Assembly (NCBI GenBank): GCA_050303435.1
Contig: JBNLBT010000038.1
Span: forward strand, 1 to 28,627
From: JBNLBT01 sp050303435
Lineage (GTDB): Bacteria; Pseudomonadota; Gammaproteobacteria; Xanthomonadales; Marinicellaceae
Direction: 5' to 3'
Length of the DNA: 28,627 bases
The translations under genes were made by a program, and so were the position numbers. The notes under the pieces were generated by a model, which saw nothing but the letters and a program-made list of their open reading frames with translations, was not told the DNA's origin and made no database searches. Of the stretch, positions 23,206 through 28,627 are shown piece by piece (position 1 is the first letter of the stretch; every line of letters starts with the position of its first letter).

Positions 23206-26040
23206 TTGGCCAACTGGATTAAAGAAAAACAGCAATCCGCCGCATTTTTTGGTGCCAATGCGGCCTGGCTTGAGTACCAATACGACCAATTCCTGGCAGA
23301 TCCCGACAGCGTGGATGCGCCCATGCGCACGGCCTTTGAACAACTCAAAGGCGAGGCTGAAGACGTGCGACACCTGCCGATCATCGAACGCTTCCGCCTG
23401 GCGGCGCAGTTGCCGGCCGCGGCCGCGGCGCCGATGCAAGGCGACGCGCTGCACCAGAAAAAACAGGCCGCCGTGCTGCGCCTGATCAACTCCTACCGCG
23501 TGCGCGGTCACCAGAAAGCCAAACTTGACCCGTTGAATTATTCCAAACGCCCGGACACACCGGATCTGGCACTGGATTTTCACGGTTTGACCGAGGCCGA
23601 TCTGGCGCTTGAATTCAACACCGGCTCCATGGTGGCACCGGCGCAAATGAAACTGCGCGACATCATCGCCCACTTGGAAGCGGTGTACTGCCAGCACATC
23701 GGCGTAGAATACATGCACATCGTCGACATCAAAAAACGCGAATGGCTGCAACAGCGCCTGGAAAAACACCCCGGCGCGTTTCCATTCACGGCGCGCGATA
23801 AAAAACAGTTTCTTTATGACCTGACCAAAGCCGAGGGGCTGGAGCGCTATCTGCACACCAAATACGTCGGGCAAAAGCGTTTCTCACTGGAAGGTGGCGA
23901 CGCACTGATTCCGCAGCTGAATGCATTGATCCAGCAGCTGGGCGCGCAAAAAACCAAGGAAGTGGTGATTGGCATGGCCCACCGCGGCCGACTCAACGTG
24001 CTGGTCAACATCCTGGGCAAATCGTCCTCTGAACTGTTCGATGAATTCGAGGGTTCAAATTCCGAAGACCTGGACCACATCAATTCCGGCGACGTGAAAT
24101 ACCACAAAGGCTATTCGTCGGACGTGCCATCGGCCGGCGGCGACGTGCACCTGGCGCTGGCGTTCAACCCGTCGCACCTGGAAATCATTGACCCGGTGGT
24201 GCTCGGTTCAGCCCGCGCGCGCCAGGTCAGACGCCGCGACGAAAGCAAAAACGCGGTGGTGCCGGTGCTGATTCACGGCGACGCCGCGTTCGAAGGCCAG
24301 GGCGTGGTGATGGAGCTGTTCAACATGGCCATGGTGGACGGCTACGACGTCGGCGGCACCATCCACATCATCATCAACAATCAGATCGGCTTCACCATGA
24401 CCCACGCGTTGGACAAAAAATCCTCGCTGTACTGCACAGAAGTGGCAAAAATGGTCCAGGCGCCGATCTTCCACGTCAATGCCGACGACCCCGAAGCGGT
24501 GGTGTTCGCCACCGGTGTGGCCGCCGACTACCGGCAGCAGTTCGGTCAGGATGTGGTCATCGATCTGGTGTGCTATCGCCGCCATGGCCACAACGAGGCC
24601 GATGAACCGTCGGCCACCCAGCCGCACATGTACAAACTGATTCGCAAACAACCGACCGCGCGCCAGGCCTACGCCGAACAACTGCTGGCCGAGGGCGTGA
24701 TCAAATCCAGCGATGCCAACGGTCTGGTGGACCACTACCGCGATCTGCTGGACAACAACAAGTCGGTGGTCAAATTCGGCGACACCCACAACAACGACAA
24801 ATACGCGGTCGACTGGCACCCGTACATCGACGCCGATCTGCTGGAGCAGGTCGACACAACTCTGGCGGCCGAAACCGTGCAACATCTGGGTCAGGTCATC
24901 ACCGATTTGCCGGACGACCTCACCCCGCACCCGCGGGTGCAAAAAATCAATCAGGACCGCATCGCCATGGCGCGCGGTGAAAAACCCATGGACTGGGGCT
25001 TCGCCGAATCCCTCGCCTACGCCAGTCTGCTGCAAGACGGTTACCAGATCCGCATCGACGGCCAGGATTCCCAGCGCGGCACGTTCTTCCACCGCCACGC
25101 GGTGGTGCACAACCTCGATGTGAATGAATACTACACCCCGCTGGCCACACTGGTTGGTGAGAACAACCGCATCGACATCATCAATTCAGTGCTGTCCGAA
25201 GAAGCGGTGCTGGGTTTTGAATACGGCTACGCCACCTCCGAACCCAACGCGCTGATCCTCTGGGAGGCCCAGTTCGGCGATTTTGCCAACGGCGCGCAGG
25301 TGGTGATTGACCAGTTCATTTCTTCGGGCGAAGCCAAATGGGGCCGCCTGTGCGGTCTGGTGATGTTTCTGCCGCACGGTTATGAAGGCCAGGGCCCGGA
25401 GCACTCTTCGGCCCGCCTGGAACGTTATTTGCAGCTGTGCGCGGTGAACAACATGCAAGTGTGCATGCCCTCGACACCGGCGCAGACGTTTCACATGCTC
25501 AGACGCCAGATGCTCAGACGTGCGCGCAAACCGCTGATCGTGATGACGCCAAAATCCCTGCTCAGACACAAAGCCGCGGTGTCGCCGTTGGAACGCCTGA
25601 GCACAGGCACGTTTCAGACCGTGATCGGCGACCGCCGCTGTCAGGCGGCCGATGTGCAACGCCTGATCGTGTGCTCAGGCAAAGTGTACTACGACCTGGT
25701 CGAAGCACTGGACGCAGAGGATAACCACCGCATCGCGGTGTGTCGCGTGGAACAGCTGTATCCATTCCCGCGCAACGGTCTGAGCGCTCAAATCGATGCC
25801 TACCCCAACCTCAAAGACATCGTCTGGTGCCAGGAAGAACCCATCAATCAAGGCGCCTGGTTCCAGATCAGACACCATTTACAGCACTGCATCAACAACC
25901 GCTTCCCGCTGCATTTCGCCGGCCGCAAAAACTCGCCTTCACCGGCCGTGGGTGCGCTCAAAGCGCACGTGATTGAACAGCAGCAGCTGCTTGAAGACGC
26001 GATCCGCGGTGAACATGGATCGGCCATTGATGCGGAATAG
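23206..26040 (+). CDS. sucA: 2-Oxoglutarate dehydrogenase E1 component
   Basis: SucA is the thiamine-diphosphate-dependent decarboxylase of the 2-oxoglutarate dehydrogenase complex. The 944-residue product has the family N-terminal E2-binding region (GANAAWLEYQYDQFLADPDSVD), the GMAHRGRLNVLVN loop, and the thiamine diphosphate motif starting HGDAAFEGQG and ending in IINNQIGFT. The C-terminal half has EQLYPFP and WCQEEP. Length is normal. The only suitable start is TTG at 23206, preceded by AGAG at about nine bases. sucB follows after 50 bases. Confidence 0.96.
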   Translation: MANWIKEKQQSAAFFGANAAWLEYQYDQFLADPDSVDAPMRTAFEQLKGEAEDVRHLPIIERFRLAAQLPAAAAAPMQGDALHQKKQAAVLRLINSYRVRGHQKAKLDPLNYSKRPDTPDLALDFHGLTEADLALEFNTGSMVAPAQMKLRDIIAHLEAVYCQHIGVEYMHIVDIKKREWLQQRLEKHPGAFPFTARDKKQFLYDLTKAEGLERYLHTKYVGQKRFSLEGGDALIPQLNALIQQLGAQKTKEVVIGMAHRGRLNVLVNILGKSSSELFDEFEGSNSEDLDHINSGDVKYHKGYSSDVPSAGGDVHLALAFNPSHLEIIDPVVLGSARARQVRRRDESKNAVVPVLIHGDAAFEGQGVVMELFNMAMVDGYDVGGTIHIIINNQIGFTMTHALDKKSSLYCTEVAKMVQAPIFHVNADDPEAVVFATGVAADYRQQFGQDVVIDLVCYRRHGHNEADEPSATQPHMYKLIRKQPTARQAYAEQLLAEGVIKSSDANGLVDHYRDLLDNNKSVVKFGDTHNNDKYAVDWHPYIDADLLEQVDTTLAAETVQHLGQVITDLPDDLTPHPRVQKINQDRIAMARGEKPMDWGFAESLAYASLLQDGYQIRIDGQDSQRGTFFHRHAVVHNLDVNEYYTPLATLVGENNRIDIINSVLSEEAVLGFEYGYATSEPNALILWEAQFGDFANGAQVVIDQFISSGEAKWGRLCGLVMFLPHGYEGQGPEHSSARLERYLQLCAVNNMQVCMPSTPAQTFHMLRRQMLRRARKPLIVMTPKSLLRHKAAVSPLERLSTGTFQTVIGDRRCQAADVQRLIVCSGKVYYDLVEALDAEDNHRIAVCRVEQLYPFPRNGLSAQIDAYPNLKDIVWCQEEPINQGAWFQIRHHLQHCINNRFPLHFAGRKNSPSPAVGALKAHVIEQQQLLEDAIRGEHGSAIDAE

Positions 26041-26090
26041 TGTGAACCCAATTTGAATGAAAGCCATGCATTTCTCAGGAGCAACCCGAT

Positions 26091-27287
26091 ATGAGCATTG
26101 AAGTCAAAGTGCCGGTTTTGCCGGAATCCGTCACCGACGCCACCGTCGCCACCTGGCACAAAAAACCGGGAGAATACGTGCGACGCGATGAAAACCTGGT
26201 CGATCTGGAAACAGACAAGGTGGTGCTGGAAGTGCCCGCACCGGCCGATGGCAAACTGCTCAGCATCCGCAAACAAAGCGGCGACACGGTGGGCGCAGAA
26301 GAAGTCCTGGGCGTATTTGAAGCGGGTGAGATTCCGGCCGACGCAGACACATCTTCTGGCGACACTGAACCCGCCGCCACACAGGGCGAAGATTCTCCAG
26401 CCGCCGCCAACGCCAACGCCGGCTCACAAAGCGCCAGTGGCGGTGCGGGTCACGCGGTGGACACCGGCAGCGCCAGCCCCTCGGCTCGCCGGGTGATGCA
26501 GGAAACCGGCATTGACGCCAGCCAGGTCAGTGGCAGCGGCCGCGGCGGGCGCATCACCAAACCCGACGCCATGCAGGTGGCCAATACCCCGCTGGAAGAG
26601 CGCGTGCCCATGTCACGACTGCGCCAGCGCATCGCCGAACGCATGGTGGAAGCGCAATCCACCGCGGCCATGTTGACTTCATTCAACGAAGTTGACCTGC
26701 AGGCGGTGATGGACATTCGCCGCAAATACAAAGAAGAATTCGTCGCGCAACACGGCGTCAAGCTGGGTCTGATGTCATTCTTCGTGCGCGCGGCCACCGA
26801 GGCACTGAAAAAATTCCCGGTCGTCAACGCTTCCATGGAAGGCGGTGACATCGTCTATCATCGACAACAGAACATCGGCATCGCGGTGGCCACCGAACGC
26901 GGTCTGGTGGTCCCGGTGCTGAAAAACACCGACTCAATGAGCCTGGCCGACATTGACGCGGCGATTCGTGAATACGCCATCGCCGGCAACCAGGGCAAGC
27001 TGGCCATGGAAGACCTGCAGGGCGGCACCTTCACCATCACCAACGGCGGCACCTTTGGCTCATTAATGTCGACGCCCATTCTGAACATGCCGCAAAGCGC
27101 CATTCTGGGCATGCATGCCATCAAGGAACGCCCGGTGGTCGTGCAAGGCGACATCGTGGTGCGGCCGATGATGTATCTGGCCTTGACCTACGATCACCGC
27201 ATCATCGACGGCAAAGACGCGGTGCTGTTTCTGGTGGCCATCAAGGACGCCCTTGAAGACCCCGCCCGCATGTTACTGAATTTATAA
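26091..27287 (+). CDS. sucB: Dihydrolipoyl succinyltransferase (E2 of 2-oxoglutarate dehydrogenase)
   Basis: SucB transfers the succinyl group from lipoamide to CoA and forms the core of the complex. The 398-residue product has one lipoyl domain with lipoylated Lys43 in ETDKVVLEV, an Ala/Gly/Ser-rich hinge (about 80-125), a peripheral-subunit-binding domain (ARRVMQETGIDASQVSGSGRGG), and a catalytic domain ending in TYDHRIIDGKDAV with His369 and Asp373. AGGAG lies nine bases before the ATG. lpdA follows after 10 bases. Confidence 0.96.
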   Translation: MSIEVKVPVLPESVTDATVATWHKKPGEYVRRDENLVDLETDKVVLEVPAPADGKLLSIRKQSGDTVGAEEVLGVFEAGEIPADADTSSGDTEPAATQGEDSPAAANANAGSQSASGGAGHAVDTGSASPSARRVMQETGIDASQVSGSGRGGRITKPDAMQVANTPLEERVPMSRLRQRIAERMVEAQSTAAMLTSFNEVDLQAVMDIRRKYKEEFVAQHGVKLGLMSFFVRAATEALKKFPVVNASMEGGDIVYHRQQNIGIAVATERGLVVPVLKNTDSMSLADIDAAIREYAIAGNQGKLAMEDLQGGTFTITNGGTFGSLMSTPILNMPQSAILGMHAIKERPVVVQGDIVVRPMMYLALTYDHRIIDGKDAVLFLVAIKDALEDPARMLLNL

Positions 27288-27297
27288 GGAGACCGGC

Positions 27298-28627
27298 ATG
27301 AGTGAACAATACGACGTGATCGTCATCGGCGGCGGCCCCGGCGGCTATGTGGCGGCCATTCGCGCCGCGCAACTGGGCCTGAACACGCTGTGCATCGACG
27401 CCTTTGTCGGCAAAGACGGCCAACCCGCCTTGGGCGGTACTTGCCTGAACGTTGGCTGCATCCCGTCCAAGGCGCTGCTCGATTCATCGGCCAAATACGA
27501 ACAGATGCTGCACCAGTTTGAAACCCACGGCATTCGCTATGAGAACCCTTCGATCGACGTGACGCGCATGATCGAACGCAAAGACAAAGTGGTCAAACAG
27601 CTCACCGGCGGCATCGGGCAATTGTTCAAAGCCAACAAAATCGAATCGGTGTGCGGCACCGGCCGCCTGCTCAAGGACAAGCGCGTGGAAGTCACCCCGC
27701 ACGACGGCGAAGTGCGCGTTGTGCAAGGTCAACACATCGTATTGGCCAGCGGCTCAGTGCCGGTGTCCATTCCCAATGTGACCATCGACAATGAACACAT
27801 CCTCGACAACGTCGGCGCGCTGGACATCGCCGCGGTGCCGGAAAAATTCGGCGTCATCGGCGCCGGCGTCATCGGCCTGGAAATGGGCAGCGTGTGGGGC
27901 CGCTTGGGCGCCGAAGTGACCATCTTCGAAGCCATGGACACCTTTCTCGCGGCCGCCGACCAGGGCTTGGCCAAACTGGCCGCGCGCGAATTCAAAAAAC
28001 AGAAACTCAATATCCATCTGTCGACCTTCGTCAAATCGGCCCAAGTGGTCAATGACCGCGTCGAAGTGGTGTATGAGCACAACGGCGAGCAACACACCGA
28101 CACCTTCGACAAATTGCTGGTGGCGGTGGGTCGCCGCGCGGCCACCGACGGTCTGCTGAGCGAGGATTGCGGCGTGCAATTGACCGAGCGCGGCCAGATT
28201 GACGTGAACGACGAGTGCCGCACCGCGGTGGACGGCGTGTGGGCGATCGGCGATGCGGTGCGCGGTCCGATGCTGGCGCACAAAGCATCCGAAGAAGGCA
28301 TTGCCGTGATTGAACGCATCGTCACAGGCCACGGGCACACGGACTTCAACACCGTGCCCTGGGTGATTTACACCGAACCGGAAATCGCCTGGGTGGGCCA
28401 AACCGAAGAACAACTGAAACAAGCCGGTGTGGACTACAAGGTCGGTACATTCCCGTACGCCGCCACCGGACGCGCGCTGGCGATGAACGAATCCACCGGA
28501 CTGGTGAAAATCATTGCCGACGCCGACAGCGACGAACTGCTGGGCGCGCACATCTTTGGCATCAACGCATCCGAATTGATCGCCGAATGCGTGGTGACCA
28601 TGGAATTCAAAGGCTGCGCCGAAGATC
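27298..28627 (+). CDS. lpdA: Dihydrolipoyl dehydrogenase (E3), 3' end beyond the window
   Basis: LpdA reoxidises dihydrolipoamide with FAD and NAD+ and is shared by 2-oxo acid dehydrogenases. About 443 residues are visible and the frame stays open to the last base, so roughly the last 30 residues are missing, including the catalytic His-Glu pair. The FAD-binding GGGPGGYVAAIRAAQLG, the redox disulfide Cys49/Cys54 in GGTCLNVGCIPSKALL, the NAD-binding GAGVIGLEMGSVWGRLG and the second FAD motif AIGDAVRGPMLAH are all present. AAGGAG precedes the ATG. It belongs to the sucAB operon, so this E3 probably serves 2-oxoglutarate dehydrogenase. Confidence 0.95.
   Translation, partial: MSEQYDVIVIGGGPGGYVAAIRAAQLGLNTLCIDAFVGKDGQPALGGTCLNVGCIPSKALLDSSAKYEQMLHQFETHGIRYENPSIDVTRMIERKDKVVKQLTGGIGQLFKANKIESVCGTGRLLKDKRVEVTPHDGEVRVVQGQHIVLASGSVPVSIPNVTIDNEHILDNVGALDIAAVPEKFGVIGAGVIGLEMGSVWGRLGAEVTIFEAMDTFLAAADQGLAKLAAREFKKQKLNIHLSTFVKSAQVVNDRVEVVYEHNGEQHTDTFDKLLVAVGRRAATDGLLSEDCGVQLTERGQIDVNDECRTAVDGVWAIGDAVRGPMLAHKASEEGIAVIERIVTGHGHTDFNTVPWVIYTEPEIAWVGQTEEQLKQAGVDYKVGTFPYAATGRALAMNESTGLVKIIADADSDELLGAHIFGINASELIAECVVTMEFKGCAED

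Overview
The window looks like chromosomal DNA of a gammaproteobacterium. It is moderately GC-rich with AT-rich promoters. The surE-pcm-nlpD cluster, TruD, MiaE, a RoxA/YcfD-type ribosomal oxygenase beside purB, and sucA-sucB-lpdA are all typical of that class. The genus cannot be settled by reading alone; a Xanthomonadales- or Chromatiales-like lineage is a guess. No insertion sequence, prophage, CRISPR array, tRNA or rRNA gene was recognised.

Layout. Bases 1-2816 (+): cytidine deaminase, then a promoter and surE-pcm-nlpD with overlapping or near-abutting ends. The rpoS gene that often follows nlpD is absent. Bases 2863-7446 (-): an octaheme c-type cytochrome and a very large membrane protein combining DUF2157, DUF4401 and GDYXXLXY regions. 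Bases 7633-8669 (+): a near-consensus promoter driving a MarR regulator, which seems to start at an ATC codon, and an overlapping GNAT acetyltransferase. Bases 8643-13284 (-): an NRAMP-like transporter, pxpA, pxpB, pxpC and truD. This is a 5-oxoproline (pyroglutamate) utilisation operon with a tRNA pseudouridine synthase at its end. Upstream of it, 13285-13733 is a gene-free stretch rich in dyad symmetry. It contains a strong minus-strand terminator about 95 bases before the transporter and a row of hairpins, and is the best candidate for an undescribed RNA element here.

Bases 13734-17769 (-): a compact operon of a DesK/NarL-type histidine kinase, its response regulator, miaE, a small membrane protein and a glycosyltransferase-like protein. 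Bases 17973-20562 (-): fumC followed by an exported protein of unknown function with an internal duplication, ending in a textbook terminator. Bases 20684-23144 (+): purB, divergent from fumC, overlapping the gene for a JmjC-type ribosomal protein uL16 arginine hydroxylase. Bases 23206-28627 (+): sucA, sucB and lpdA, which encode the 2-oxoglutarate dehydrogenase complex; lpdA runs off the window.

Functional threads. Central carbon metabolism (2-oxoglutarate dehydrogenase, fumarase, fumarate-releasing adenylosuccinate lyase, 5-oxoproline to glutamate) is mixed with translation-linked modification enzymes (TruD, MiaE, RoxA). Alternative start codons are common: TTG for nlpD, sucA, the kinase and the glycosyltransferase; GTG for pxpB and roxA; apparently ATC for the MarR gene. 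All assignments come from reading motifs, and no database search was run.
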